64,000 nt of DNA from an uncultured Pelagibacteraceae bacterium (GCA_902543485.1 CACBYP010000001.1:1-64000); one strand, 5' to 3'. Counted from the first letter of the stretch, positions 16,288 through 25,203 are shown. Notes: generated from the letters alone by a model not told the origin. Program-made: numbers and translations.

Positions 16288-16316
16288 AACCCCAGTTAAA
16301 AAACTGGGGTTTTAAT
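16286..16316. terminator. Bidirectional terminator between the second Liv operon and its binding-protein gene
   Basis: A perfect 12-bp stem (16286-16297 with 16302-16313; core CCCCAGTT/AACTGGGG) with an AAAA loop has T-rich sequence on both strands. It lies between convergent genes and should end transcription from both sides. Confidence 0.9.
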
Positions 16317-16322
16317 TTCTAA

Positions 16323-17513
16323 TTATCTTTGCTTTTTGTCTTTAAACTTTCCACCTTTTATTTCTTTTTCAATAAAAGATCCAAAAGCTTCACCAACATC
16401 TGTAAATTCTACAGCTGTAGCACCTTCATAGTTTACTGCTTTACCTTTAGCTAATAAATCAAGTGCTTTCTTTAATTCACCTGGATAAATTTTTGTTCCA
16501 GGAGCATTGGCTACTGACATTACATTTTTTTGAACAGTCATTCTGTCAGCTTTTCCACCAGCTTGCATTGCAAGCGTTATCAAGGCTGCTGCATCATAAC
16601 TTTCACCTGTGTAAGGACCTGATGAGTCAATACCACCAGCACTAGCAACTTCTTTAAATATACCAGCACCTTTACCCATTGATCCAGGTAAAGATCCAAA
16701 TGATTTATTTAAATCTTTTCCAAATCTGTCAGTAAGAGAGTCACCAATCATTCCATCTGAAAGAACAAAAGTATCAAATGATCCAGAGTCTAATGATCCT
16801 TGAATTATACTACCACCAGCTTGATCTAAGTAACCTAAAACAGCAAGAGCGTCTCCACCCGCTGCTGCAAGTGTAGCTACTTCTGCACCATAGTCACCTT
16901 TACCTTCTTCGTGTGCTGTAACAGCTGTTACTTTAATACCATGAGCTTTAACTGCAGCTACATAAACATCAGCTAAACCTTTTCCGTAGTCATTGTTAGT
17001 ATGAGTTACAGCTAATGATTTAACTTTTCTGTCCTTTGTAATATCTGCTAAGACTTGTCCTCCTCTAGCATCTGATGGAGCAGTTCTGAAGAAATAACCA
17101 TTATCATTAAGATCGGTTAATCCTGGAGATGTAGCTGATGGTGAAATCATAACAACACCATTTGGTACGGCAACATTAGTTGCTATTGCACCTGTAACAC
17201 CAGAACAATCAGCACCCATAATAGCAACAACACCACCTGAAACTAAACCTTCAGCAGCAGTTGTAGCAGCAGCAGAATCAACACAAGTTGAGTCAGCTCT
17301 TTCTACAGATATTTTTTTTCCACCAAGTAATGAGCCAGAGTCTGAAGCTTCTTTAAAAGCAAGTTCTGCAGAAGCAGCCATTGCAGGTGTTAGGGTTTCA
17401 ATTGGACCAGTAAATCCTAAAATAATACCCATTTTAATTCCATGTCCATCTGAAAAAGCTTTTGAAGTAAAGCTTAAGATAAACACGAATATACCTATTA
17501 GTAATTTTTTCAT
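16323..17513 (-). CDS. Liv-type ABC transporter substrate-binding protein (system 2)
   Basis: A 396-residue periplasmic binding protein with a signal peptide (residues 1-21, MKKLLIGIFVFILSFTSKAFS). The mature start KMGIILGFTGPIETLTPAMAASAELAFKEA is the type I Liv/amide-binding signature, and GVVAIMGADCSGVTGAI plus MISPSATSPGLTDLNDNGYFFRT follow the family order. Two Cys near residues 57 and 82 (DSTCVDSA and GADCSG) could form a disulfide. It is the only binding protein next to the livGFHM genes of system 2, but is transcribed towards them, sharing a bidirectional terminator. Separate transcription allows independent, probably higher, expression. Ligand unknown. Confidence 0.88.
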   Translation of the reverse strand: MKKLLIGIFVFILSFTSKAFSDGHGIKMGIILGFTGPIETLTPAMAASAELAFKEASDSGSLLGGKKISVERADSTCVDSAAATTAAEGLVSGGVVAIMGADCSGVTGAIATNVAVPNGVVMISPSATSPGLTDLNDNGYFFRTAPSDARGGQVLADITKDRKVKSLAVTHTNNDYGKGLADVYVAAVKAHGIKVTAVTAHEEGKGDYGAEVATLAAAGGDALAVLGYLDQAGGSIIQGSLDSGSFDTFVLSDGMIGDSLTDRFGKDLNKSFGSLPGSMGKGAGIFKEVASAGGIDSSGPYTGESYDAAALITLAMQAGGKADRMTVQKNVMSVANAPGTKIYPGELKKALDLLAKGKAVNYEGATAVEFTDVGEAFGSFIEKEIKGGKFKDKKQR

Positions 17514-17524
17514 ATTTTCCCTTT

Positions 17525-17538
17525 AATTGTTAACAATT
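17525..17538. promoter_or_regulatory. 14-bp perfect palindrome in the leader of the system 2 binding-protein gene
   Basis: AATTGTTAACAATT is fully self-complementary and ends 12 bases before the ATG on the minus strand. It could be an operator; chance occurrence in AT-rich DNA is not excluded. Confidence 0.4.
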
Positions 17539-17625
17539 TATATAATCAAAATTAAATCCTATTAAATTATTATTTCAATGAGAAAATTATCTCAATTTTC
17601 GAACAAATACTTATAATTTTAGCAA

Positions 17626-18573
17626 TTATCTATTAGGAGTGTCTGTCGCAATCATTTGACCTCTGACTTTTTCTCTAAAGTAAATATACACTCCTGCAGA
17701 AATAATAATAGCTGCCCCAAGAAACGTTCTTGTTTCAGGTATTGTTTCAAATAATACGTATCCTGCAATCATAGCAAAAATTATATAAGAGTATTCAAAC
17801 AAAGATACAATTGAAGGTGAAGCAATACTATAAGCTGAAAAGACACAAAAGAAAGATATAGAAGCAACAACTCCCATTACAAAGACATATGGCCATGAAG
17901 CTGAAGGGTTAGTAAACCATTCTCTAACAATAAATTGTAAAGTAGGATCAGAAAAATTATTAAATTTTCCATCTCCACTAGCTAGATAAATAATTAAACT
18001 TATAATAATCGCAAAAATATAAAGCAAAGTCATTTGAGTATAAATATTATCTTTATGAGAAGTATATTTTGTAATTGTCATTGAGCAAGCATAACAAAGT
18101 GCACATCCAACAGGTGCTAATTTGAAAAAATTAAATTCCTCAAGTGTTGGATTAAGAACAATTAATACTCCTATAAAACCTACAACAATTGCACTCCATC
18201 TTCTAATTCCAATTTGTTCTTTTAAGAAAAATTTAGCAAACATAGACATAAAGAAAGGACATGAGAAAAACAAAGCACTAACCATCGCTAAAGACATAAA
18301 GGTTAAAGAAATATAAAAAAAAGCAAATCCAAAAAAGAAACAAACAACCCTAACTAAAGTTAAAAAAGGATAATGTGTTTTAAGAGTAATTTTTTTTTTT
18401 GTTATTAAAAAAAAAGATATAAGAATAGTCGCTTGTATTAAAGTTCTTCCCAAATATAACTCAAATAATGCAATATCTTCAAAAATGAACTTTATTAATG
18501 AGTCTTGAATGGAAAAAAAGGCCATTCCAGTCATAATAAAAAAAATACCCCTTGTATTATTGTTTGTTTGCAT
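17626..18573 (-). CDS. DMT superfamily transporter (EamA/RhaT type)
   Basis: A 315-residue inner-membrane protein with about ten hydrophobic segments arranged as two EamA repeats, the standard drug/metabolite transporter layout. The first repeat contains LIKFIFEDIALFELYLGRTLIQ, and its end carries the family-typical FFLKEQIGIRRWSAIVVGFIGVLIVL. The second repeat ends with AGYVLFETIPETRTFLGAAIIISAGVYIYFRE. Such carriers usually export metabolites or amino acids. It is transcribed in the same direction as the upstream-lying binding-protein gene but separated by 112 bases. A homologue lies at 30712-31644. Substrate unknown. Confidence 0.87.
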   Translation of the reverse strand: MQTNNNTRGIFFIMTGMAFFSIQDSLIKFIFEDIALFELYLGRTLIQATILISFFLITKKKITLKTHYPFLTLVRVVCFFFGFAFFYISLTFMSLAMVSALFFSCPFFMSMFAKFFLKEQIGIRRWSAIVVGFIGVLIVLNPTLEEFNFFKLAPVGCALCYACSMTITKYTSHKDNIYTQMTLLYIFAIIISLIIYLASGDGKFNNFSDPTLQFIVREWFTNPSASWPYVFVMGVVASISFFCVFSAYSIASPSIVSLFEYSYIIFAMIAGYVLFETIPETRTFLGAAIIISAGVYIYFREKVRGQMIATDTPNR

Positions 18574-18631
18574 ATCGCACCTATATCAAAAAAACTTTAA
18601 CCTTCATAATTAATAAGATACTCTTAAAGAA

Positions 18632-19108
18632 ATGAGTGATTTTGAACCAATTTATGGTGGATGTATTTGTGGGAGTGTAAAGTATTCAATAAATAGTAAA
18701 CCTCTTTTTACTCAGGTCTGCCATTGTTTAGATTGTAAAAAATTAACTGGATCATCTTATGTAATGAATACTAGCATTTTTGAAGATTCTTTAAAAATTA
18801 GTGGTGAACTTTTAAAAGCTGAATTGATTGCAGGTAGTGGGAAAAAATGTACTCATTACTTTTGTAAAAAATGTGGGGTTTATATTTATGCCGATTATGA
18901 ATTTGCAATTAGAAGATTAACAGTTAGAACAAAGACTCTTTTGAAACCGAAAGACTTTCCACCTCAAGCACATATATTTGTAAAAGATAAGGATCCATGG
19001 ATAGATATTGCAGACAAAAATATTTGCTATGATGAAATGTATGATCCAAAAATTGCTTGGCCTAAAGAAAGTTTAGTTAGATATAAAGAATATCTCGAGA
19101 CTAATTAA
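18632..19108 (+). CDS. GFA/CENP-V domain protein (first copy)
   Basis: A 158-residue cytoplasmic zinc protein of the glutathione-dependent formaldehyde-activating (GFA) fold. The zinc ligands are in the usual order: GGCICGSVKY, then CHCLDCKKLTGSSY, then HYFCKKCGVYIYA, giving a structural four-Cys site and a second Cys site near the active centre. The name comes from Paracoccus Gfa, which accelerates S-hydroxymethylglutathione formation, but most relatives have other or unknown roles. Its last eight bases overlap the end of the convergent GMC oxidoreductase gene. Formaldehyde released by demethylation of methylated osmolytes would be a plausible substrate (inference). Confidence 0.85.
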   Translation: MSDFEPIYGGCICGSVKYSINSKPLFTQVCHCLDCKKLTGSSYVMNTSIFEDSLKISGELLKAELIAGSGKKCTHYFCKKCGVYIYADYEFAIRRLTVRTKTLLKPKDFPPQAHIFVKDKDPWIDIADKNICYDEMYDPKIAWPKESLVRYKEYLETN

Positions 19109-20681
19109 GGATAAAATCTGCTGCTCTTTCACCTATCATTAAAGTAGGTGCATTTAAATTACCACTTGTAATCTCTGGCATAACTGAGGCATCTGCAACT
19201 CTTAAATTTTCTAAACCATGAACTTTCAATTTTTCGTCAACTACTGCCATTTTGTCCACTCCCATTTTTAATGTACAGGATGGATGATAAGCTGTTTCGG
19301 CTTTTGACCTAATATACTCGGTTATTTGTTCATCATCAGTTGCACTTTCACCTGGACCTATTTCTTTTCCAGCGTAAGGTTTCATTGAATCTTGACTTAA
19401 AATCTTTCTAGCTACACGAACACACTTAATTGTTTCTTTTAAATCGTATTCATCTTTTAAATAATTAAATTGAATTTTTGGGTAATCGTATGGATTTGAG
19501 CTATTTAATTTAATATGTCCTCTACTTTTAGGTTGGTTCAAACTTGCATGTAATTGATAACCATGTCTGTCAGGATCAACTAATCCATGATCGATTACAA
19601 ATGCTGGAAAAAAATGAAATTGAATATTCGGATAGCTTTTGTCTTCTGAAGATTTGCAGAAACCACCTGCTTCTAAAAATGAAGTAGAACATGGACCACT
19701 TTTTGAAAGAAACCATTGAATACCAATTTTAAGCATATTTATTTTGTTAACATAAGAATAGAGCGTATCTTTAGTTTTACATTCTTGCTGAATGTAGGTT
19801 TCTAAATGGTCTTGTAAATTTTGACCTACTCCCTCTAACGAGTGTACAACATTAATTCCTTTATCTTTTAAATCTTTTTCAGGTCCTACACCTGATAACA
19901 TTAATAGTTGTGGTGAATTGATTGAACCCCCGCTTAAAACAACTTCTTTCTTAGCGTAAACCTTTGTGACTTTATTTTTAATATTTACTTCTATTCCAAC
20001 TGCTTTTTTTCCCTCAAAAATAATCCTTTCAGCAAAAGAATTAGTAAAAACTTTTAAATTTTTTCTTTTTTTTGCTGGCTCTAGATAATATTTAGAAGCG
20101 CTAGCCCTTTGACCTTTATGAATTGTAATATCATACATTCCAAATCCCTCTTGATCTTCTCCGTTCATATCTTTATTTTTTTTATACCCTGCTTCGACTG
20201 AAGCATTAATAAAAGCACTAAACAACGGATTTTTGTTTTTGGATTGATTTACTGGTAAAATTCCTTTCCCACCTCTGAATTCATTCTCTCCTTCGGACCA
20301 CGTCTCAATTTTTTTAAAAAATGGTAAAACATTTTCATAAGACCATGATTTCAAGCCAAATGAGGCCCATCTCTCATAGTCGTTTTTATTTCCTCGAACA
20401 TAAACCATCCCATTATGTGCAGAACAACCACCTATCATTTTTCCTCTTGGGCAAAATAATCTCCTATTATTTAAATTAGGTTCTGGTTCTGAATAATATT
20501 TATAATTATATTTTGGATCATGCATTGCATACAAAATTGCCAAAGGCATATTAACCTTCCAAATATCACTAGATCCACCTGCCTCAAACAAGGCAACATT
20601 AAATTTCCCATTTTCACTTAATCTATTTGCAAGAACACATCCTGCTGTACCAGCTCCAACAATTATGTAGTCAAAATTCAT
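19101..20681 (-). CDS. GMC family FAD oxidoreductase, choline-dehydrogenase-like
   Basis: A 526-residue flavoprotein of the glucose-methanol-choline family, close in length to BetA (about 550). The N-terminal DYIIVGAGTAGCVLANRLSE is the FAD dinucleotide-binding motif; GGCSAHNGMVYVRG is the first GMC signature; GGSINSPQLLMLSGVGP is the second; and YHPSCTLKMG carries the catalytic His, followed by the FAD-closing segment ending in PEITSGNLNAPT. Reaction: oxidation of an alcohol, probably of a polar or quaternary-ammonium compound, given the location. It abuts the CdhB gene on the same strand without a gap. Choline is one candidate, but no betaine-aldehyde dehydrogenase is adjacent, so the alcohol may be something else. 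Confidence 0.82.
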   Translation of the reverse strand: MNFDYIIVGAGTAGCVLANRLSENGKFNVALFEAGGSSDIWKVNMPLAILYAMHDPKYNYKYYSEPEPNLNNRRLFCPRGKMIGGCSAHNGMVYVRGNKNDYERWASFGLKSWSYENVLPFFKKIETWSEGENEFRGGKGILPVNQSKNKNPLFSAFINASVEAGYKKNKDMNGEDQEGFGMYDITIHKGQRASASKYYLEPAKKRKNLKVFTNSFAERIIFEGKKAVGIEVNIKNKVTKVYAKKEVVLSGGSINSPQLLMLSGVGPEKDLKDKGINVVHSLEGVGQNLQDHLETYIQQECKTKDTLYSYVNKINMLKIGIQWFLSKSGPCSTSFLEAGGFCKSSEDKSYPNIQFHFFPAFVIDHGLVDPDRHGYQLHASLNQPKSRGHIKLNSSNPYDYPKIQFNYLKDEYDLKETIKCVRVARKILSQDSMKPYAGKEIGPGESATDDEQITEYIRSKAETAYHPSCTLKMGVDKMAVVDEKLKVHGLENLRVADASVMPEITSGNLNAPTLMIGERAADFILN

Positions 20682-21149
20682 TTACTTTTTAAGTTTATCT
20701 GCAAGTACTAATTTATCTGATTTAAAACTATTTTTATTTTCGTTAATAAAATCATCCATAATTTTTATTTTATCTTCTTCAAATTCTGTAACTTTTCTTT
20801 TTTCAAGATCGATATAAAGAGATATACTTTCTGTAGTTGCGGCAAGTTTCCCTGTTTTTTTTTCGATCATCTCACATTTTAAATGTAATCTTTTCTTATC
20901 ATGATCAAAGAAAGTGCAATAAACATCAACTTCTTCATTTTCTTTAACTTCATTGTCGTAAGTTGTTCTTGTTTCAACCACCATTGTACTTCTTTTATTT
21001 ATTTGTGCTTTAGCTCCGCCCATATCAAATTTATTAAGCATTGTTTCCCATGCCTCATCAAAAATTAAAACATAATAAGCCATGTTCATATGCTCATTAT
21101 AATCTGTCCAATCTTTTATTATTTTTCTCGAAGCCAAATGAAATGACAT
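20682..21149 (-). CDS. cdhB: Betainyl-CoA thioesterase CdhB (4HBT hot-dog fold)
   Basis: A 155-residue hot-dog thioesterase. It resembles the CdhB protein of Pseudomonas carnitine catabolism: the N-terminal KDWTDYNEHMNMAYYVLIFDEAWE corresponds to the CdhB DWxDYNGH..xAFYLLIF block, with the presumed catalytic Asp and His, and the FFDHDKKRLHLKCEM strand matches the FDRKRLH segment. It hydrolyses betainyl-CoA to glycine betaine and CoA, the last dedicated step of aerobic carnitine degradation. In many rhizobia this domain is fused to carnitine dehydrogenase; here it is separate. It is five bases downstream of the CitE-like gene and abuts the GMC gene. CdhC and CdhA are encoded divergently from 22074. 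Confidence 0.83.
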   Translation of the reverse strand: MSFHLASRKIIKDWTDYNEHMNMAYYVLIFDEAWETMLNKFDMGGAKAQINKRSTMVVETRTTYDNEVKENEEVDVYCTFFDHDKKRLHLKCEMIEKKTGKLAATTESISLYIDLEKRKVTEFEEDKIKIMDDFINENKNSFKSDKLVLADKLKK

Positions 21150-21153
21150 TTTA

Positions 21154-22014
21154 TCAGCTTTTGTTTATTTTATTTGCTACTAACAATTTTCTTTGCATCT
21201 CTCGTAAAACAGGTCTTTCTATCAATTTACCATCTATTACAACTAAACCTGTGTTTGCTTTTTTAAATTGATCCATAATTCTTTTAGCTTTACTTATCTC
21301 TTCCTCTGTTGGAGTAAAAATTTCATTTAAAATACTTATTTGCTTTGGATGAATAGATCCTTTCCCAGTGAAACCTAAGTTTTTAACAAACTGTGCTTCT
21401 TTTTTCATTCCTTCCATATCTTCTAAATTTAAATAAGGAACATCAATAACATCAACTCCTTTACTTGCACCAGCATGAACTAACCTTGATCTTGCATAAA
21501 CTAAATTCTCTAATTTGTTTTCCACTCTCAATTCTGCTGCCATATCCTCTCCACCAAAATATAAAGCAACTATTCTATCGCTAGAATGTGCAATATCATA
21601 AATACTTTCAAGAGCTTGATTGGTTTCCATTATAACATGAAGATCAGTATCTAAACCACAATCAGTAAGCATGTCATCAATAAATGTAATTTCGTCAGGT
21701 GTTTTAACTTTCGGCAACATGATGGCTTTAACCTTTAGTTTATTTGAAGCAATAGCTTCTAAGTCTAAAAGACCATTTTTAGTTCTTTGACAATTTAATC
21801 TAACAACTAATTCAACATCATTTTTTACTTCTAGTGACTTTAATGCTTCAATAGTATTTTTCCTTGCCTCGTCTTTATCTTTCATGGCAATTCCATCTTC
21901 TAATTCTATACAAACCATATCAGCTCCTGAAGCCAAGGCTTTTGGAAACATCTCTGGTTGAAGACCTGGTGTAAATATAAAGCTACGTCTAACCCTTAGT
22001 TTATTTAAGTCCAT
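21154..22014 (-). CDS. CitE-like CoA-ester lyase (HpcH/HpaI family)
   Basis: A 286-residue TIM-barrel protein similar to citrate-lyase beta subunit and stand-alone malyl-, citramalyl- and 3-hydroxyacyl-CoA lyases. Visible family elements are RSFIFTPGLQPEMFPKA, MVCIELEDGIAMKDKDEAR, VVRLNCQRT (substrate Arg), MLPKVKTPDEI, the metal-binding Glu in HVIMETNQALES, and the metal-binding Asp in FGGEDMAAEL. The C-terminal lid contains GKGSIHPKQI. These enzymes cleave or form C-C bonds beside a CoA thioester. It starts the minus-strand operon with cdhB and the GMC gene, divergent from cdhC. A role in handling the acetoacetyl/acetyl-CoA side of carnitine breakdown, or in linking a GMC product to CoA, is inference. 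Confidence 0.78.
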   Translation of the reverse strand: MDLNKLRVRRSFIFTPGLQPEMFPKALASGADMVCIELEDGIAMKDKDEARKNTIEALKSLEVKNDVELVVRLNCQRTKNGLLDLEAIASNKLKVKAIMLPKVKTPDEITFIDDMLTDCGLDTDLHVIMETNQALESIYDIAHSSDRIVALYFGGEDMAAELRVENKLENLVYARSRLVHAGASKGVDVIDVPYLNLEDMEGMKKEAQFVKNLGFTGKGSIHPKQISILNEIFTPTEEEISKAKRIMDQFKKANTGLVVIDGKLIERPVLREMQRKLLVANKINKS

Positions 22015-22073
22015 TAAATTTTTATTTCTTATAATTGTTAATGATATGATATTATATTTTACTAGAAATAAAA

Positions 22074-22961
22074 ATGAACAATAAGGTCTTCATCTCATGT
22101 GCAGTTACAGGATCTGGTGATACAGCAAGTAAACATCCTGATTTACCTAAAACTCCAGAGCAAATTGCAAAAGCAGCAATAGAGTCTGCTAAAGCTGGTG
22201 CTGCAATTGCCCATATCCATGTCAGAGAGGAAGATGGAACTCCAAGTAGAAGACTCGAGCTTTATAAAGAAGTGGTTGACAGAGTGAGATCATCTGAAAC
22301 TGATGTAATTCTTAATCTCACAACAGGCATGGGTGGCGATTTAGATATCGGCCAAGGCAAGAACCCTTTAGACTTTGGTCCAATGACAGACATGGCAAAT
22401 GTAATGGAAAGAATTGCTAATGCAGAACAATTTCTTCCAGAAATATGCACACTTGATTGTGGAACCTTAAATTTTGGAGATAGTTCAGTTATCACAGTCA
22501 ATACACCTAAAGATTTAAGAAAAGCTGCAAAAAAACTTCAAGAAATAAAAGTTAAACCTGAAATAGAAGCTTTTGATTTAGGAAACATGTGGTTTGGTGC
22601 TCAATTATATAAAGAGGGATTATTAAGTGATCCACCTCTTTTTCAAATGTGTTTAGGAATTCCATGGGGTGCACCGGCAACACCATTAGCTATGCAAGCG
22701 ATGAAAGATATAATGCCTAAAGAAGGTATATGGTCAGGTTTTGCAATATCTAAAAACGAAATGCCATATGTTGCTCAAACTGTAGTAATGGGAGGTAACC
22801 CAAGAGTTGGTTTAGAGGATAATTTATATTTATCCAAAGGAAAATTGGCAACAAATCCTCAATTAGTTGAGAAAGCTATAAGGATCGTCACAGATCTTGG
22901 TGTAGAGATTATGTCACCTTCAGAAACAAGAGAAAAATTAAAGCTTGTAAAACACAAGTAA
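22074..22961 (+). CDS. cdhC: 3-Dehydrocarnitine cleavage enzyme CdhC (BKACE family)
   Basis: A 295-residue beta-keto-acid cleavage enzyme. It condenses 3-dehydrocarnitine with acetyl-CoA and splits the product to betainyl-CoA and acetoacetate. The zinc site is visible as H47 and H49 in AHIHVRE and a Glu in VGLEDNLYL. Stretches such as INLTTGMGGDLDIG (with L for I), EICTLDCGTLNFGD, FQMCLGIPWGAPA and QLVEKAIRIVTDLG align by eye with Pseudomonas CdhC. Family members differ in the quaternary-amine pocket, so the specific substrate rests on context: its stop overlaps the carnitine dehydrogenase start (TAATG), and CdhB is encoded divergently. Confidence 0.88.
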   Translation: MNNKVFISCAVTGSGDTASKHPDLPKTPEQIAKAAIESAKAGAAIAHIHVREEDGTPSRRLELYKEVVDRVRSSETDVILNLTTGMGGDLDIGQGKNPLDFGPMTDMANVMERIANAEQFLPEICTLDCGTLNFGDSSVITVNTPKDLRKAAKKLQEIKVKPEIEAFDLGNMWFGAQLYKEGLLSDPPLFQMCLGIPWGAPATPLAMQAMKDIMPKEGIWSGFAISKNEMPYVAQTVVMGGNPRVGLEDNLYLSKGKLATNPQLVEKAIRIVTDLGVEIMSPSETREKLKLVKHK

Positions 22962-23902
22962 TGTCAAAAATTAAAACTGTAGGAATAGTTGGAACCGGTG
23001 TCATAGGGACTGGCTGGATAATAAGAAATTTAGCTCACAACAAAATTGTTCATGCATATGATCAAAACAAAAATCTCAAAAACTATGTTTTAAAAGAAAT
23101 AAAAAGAACTTCAAAAAGTATAAAAAAACTTTTTGGAAAAAAAATTTTAATTAAAAATTTAAAATTCTTTAATTCTTTGGAAAAGGCTCTTTCAAATGTG
23201 GATTTTGTTCAAGAAAGTGTATTAGAGAATTATAAAGTTAAAACTGATTTAATCCAAAAAATCTCTAAATATGTAAAATCAAATGTAATTATTTCTTCAA
23301 GTTCGTCAGGACTTTTGCCCACTAAAATTTTTTCTAAGTGTAAAAATCCTCAAAGAGGCATAATTGGACATCCATTTAATCCAGCGTATTTATTGCCAGC
23401 AGTTGAAATAGTTCCTGGAAAAAAAACTACAAGAAAGTTTCTTTCAGATGCAAACAAATATTACAAATCAATCTCAATGAGGCCAATCATGCTCAAAAAA
23501 GAATTACCAGGTTATTTATCGGATAGACTTCAGGAGGCATTGTGGAGAGAGGGTCTGCATATTATTAATGAAAATTATGCAACAACACAGGAATTAGATC
23601 GTGCAATAGAAGATGGACCAGGTCTTAGATACTCAATAATGGGCACCTTTTTAACCTTTCATCTTGCTGGAGGTAATGCAGGAATGAAACATATGTTAAA
23701 GCAATTTGGTCCAGCCTTAAAATTGCCTTGGACAAAATTAAAAGCTCCAAAGTTAACAAATAAATTATCTTATAAACTTATATCAGGCACAAAAAAACAA
23801 GCTAAAGGTAAATCAATTAATATGCTTTCAAATATTAGGGACCAATATTTAGTTGATGTATTAAAAATTAGAAAAAAATATGAGAATAAAATTAGAAATT
23901 GA
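22961..23902 (+). CDS. cdhA: L-carnitine 3-dehydrogenase CdhA
   Basis: A 313-residue NAD-dependent dehydrogenase of the 3-hydroxyacyl-CoA dehydrogenase superfamily. The Rossmann motif is VGIVGTGVIGTGW (residues 7-19), with D34 after the second strand favouring NAD. The catalytic His is H137 in GHPFNPAYLLPAVEIV. Further stretches shared with Pseudomonas CdhA are SSSSGLLPTKIF, LPGYLSDRLQEALWREGLH, the GPGLRYSIMGTFLTFHLAGG substrate region, and HMLKQFGPALKLPW. It oxidises L-carnitine to 3-dehydrocarnitine, the CdhC substrate. It is translationally coupled to cdhC by a one-base overlap and to the following GFA gene by TGATG. Confidence 0.9.
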   Translation: MSKIKTVGIVGTGVIGTGWIIRNLAHNKIVHAYDQNKNLKNYVLKEIKRTSKSIKKLFGKKILIKNLKFFNSLEKALSNVDFVQESVLENYKVKTDLIQKISKYVKSNVIISSSSSGLLPTKIFSKCKNPQRGIIGHPFNPAYLLPAVEIVPGKKTTRKFLSDANKYYKSISMRPIMLKKELPGYLSDRLQEALWREGLHIINENYATTQELDRAIEDGPGLRYSIMGTFLTFHLAGGNAGMKHMLKQFGPALKLPWTKLKAPKLTNKLSYKLISGTKKQAKGKSINMLSNIRDQYLVDVLKIRKKYENKIRN

Positions 23903-24312
23903 TGAAAGAAAAAATTTTTATAAATAAAACTGGTGGATGTATCTGTGGAAATATAACTTTTAAGGTTAAGCTTGATGAAGTCCCTTTAGTTTTCAATTGT
24001 CATTGTATTGATTGCAGAAAAAAAATAGGAGGAATAATGACAATTATACTACTTAGAGATGGAGCAATAGATATAGATAAGTCTAAATTAAAAATTTATG
24101 AACATGAAGGTGGCAGCGGTAATAAAATTAAAAAACATTTTTGTGGGAAATGTGCTGCTCCAATTTTAACTTATGTAGAAAAGTATAAAAAATACTATTT
24201 ATATGCAGGTTTACTAGACGATATTAGTTTTTTAAATAAAGCAGAGAACATACACTATAAAGAGTCTCATTTTCCATTTATGGAAATAAGCGAAAAAAAT
24301 ATTAAAGTTTAA
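23902..24312 (+). CDS. GFA/CENP-V domain protein (second copy)
   Basis: A 136-residue zinc protein with the GFA pattern: GGCICGNITF, CHCIDCRKKIGG, then HFCGKCAAPI. It resembles the copy at 18632-19108 in the first half but is shorter and diverges at the C-terminus. I place the start at the ATG at 23902, overlapping the cdhA stop, rather than a TTG one codon earlier. Being the third gene in a cdhC-cdhA operon points to a role beside carnitine catabolism, perhaps a reactive carbonyl by-product, but no activity can be assigned. It faces the SDR gene tail to tail with three bases between stops. Confidence 0.82.
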   Translation: MKEKIFINKTGGCICGNITFKVKLDEVPLVFNCHCIDCRKKIGGIMTIILLRDGAIDIDKSKLKIYEHEGGSGNKIKKHFCGKCAAPILTYVEKYKKYYLYAGLLDDISFLNKAENIHYKESHFPFMEISEKNIKV

Positions 24313-24315
24313 ATA

Positions 24316-25101
24316 CTAATGCATTCTTAAAGTATTGCCGTCTACAGCAATTACTTGTCCTGATATCCTTGGTGCATCATTCGAAATTAAAAAGCTACAA
24401 ATTCTTCCAATATCCTCTTCATAGACCCATGTATTCATTGAAGTCATTGAAACAAATTCTTTTTCTATTAATTTTTTTGAAACATTTAAAAATTTCGATT
24501 TATCCCTTATTACTCTACCCATTCTATCTCCCTTTATTGTTCCAGGACAAATAGCATTTACTCTAATTTTAAATTTTCCTAGTTCCATAGCCAGTGTTTT
24601 GGTTATACCAACAACAGCCCACTTACTTGCACAGTAAGGGGATCTTAATGGAAATCCAAATATACCTGCAGTTGATGATAAATTTATTATAGCTCCACCT
24701 TTATTTTTTTTTAGCATTGGAATTGAATATTTTGAAAAATAAAAATGGCTAATTACGTTTACCTTTAATGTATTTTCCCAATCCTTGCTTTTTAATTTTT
24801 CAAGTGTCCCTGTCGGCCCAGCAATTCCAACGTTATTTATTAGAGCATCAATTTTTTTTGTTTTTTTTATTATTTTGCTAAAAAAATTTTTTACTTGGTT
24901 CTCATCCGAAGCATCACACTGAAATACAAATAATTTTTTATTATTGAGCTTGTGCTTCTTACATTTATTTAGAAAAGTTGAATTGATATCACAAAGATAT
25001 ACTGTTGCACCTTTATCTAAAAATATTTTTGCTGAACTCCATCCAATACCTGAACCTCCTGCGGATATGATTATCTTTTTATTTTTTAAGGTAATGCTCA
25101 T
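24316..25101 (-). CDS. SDR family oxidoreductase
   Basis: A classical short-chain dehydrogenase of 261 residues from the ATG at 25101; a TTG start at 25125 would add eight residues. The N-terminal cofactor motif is ISAGGSGIGWSSA (the usual TGxxxGxG with Ser for Thr and Ala for Gly), followed by CDASDENQV, NNVGIAGP, the catalytic Ser in INLSSTAG, YxxxK in SPYCASKWAV, and the PG motif in VNAICPGTI. An acidic Asp after the second strand (LCDIN) suggests NAD. Substrate unknown. 3-Hydroxybutyrate dehydrogenases of acetoacetate metabolism are SDRs of this size, so a link to acetoacetate from CdhC is possible but unproven. Confidence 0.83.
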   Translation of the reverse strand: MSITLKNKKIIISAGGSGIGWSSAKIFLDKGATVYLCDINSTFLNKCKKHKLNNKKLFVFQCDASDENQVKNFFSKIIKKTKKIDALINNVGIAGPTGTLEKLKSKDWENTLKVNVISHFYFSKYSIPMLKKNKGGAIINLSSTAGIFGFPLRSPYCASKWAVVGITKTLAMELGKFKIRVNAICPGTIKGDRMGRVIRDKSKFLNVSKKLIEKEFVSMTSMNTWVYEEDIGRICSFLISNDAPRISGQVIAVDGNTLRMH

Positions 25102-25203
25102 TTTTAATTTTAAAAGATAATTCAAACTAACAAATCTTCCAACTATTAATATGTCAACTAATAATTGAATTGAGCACTAAATTATTTTATATTGATATTG
25201 ATT

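Noticed and set aside
25102-25125. TTG start of the SDR gene, adding MNYLLKLK
   Set aside because: The ATG at 25101 fits the family's N-terminus; the added residues are not typical, though they cannot be excluded.
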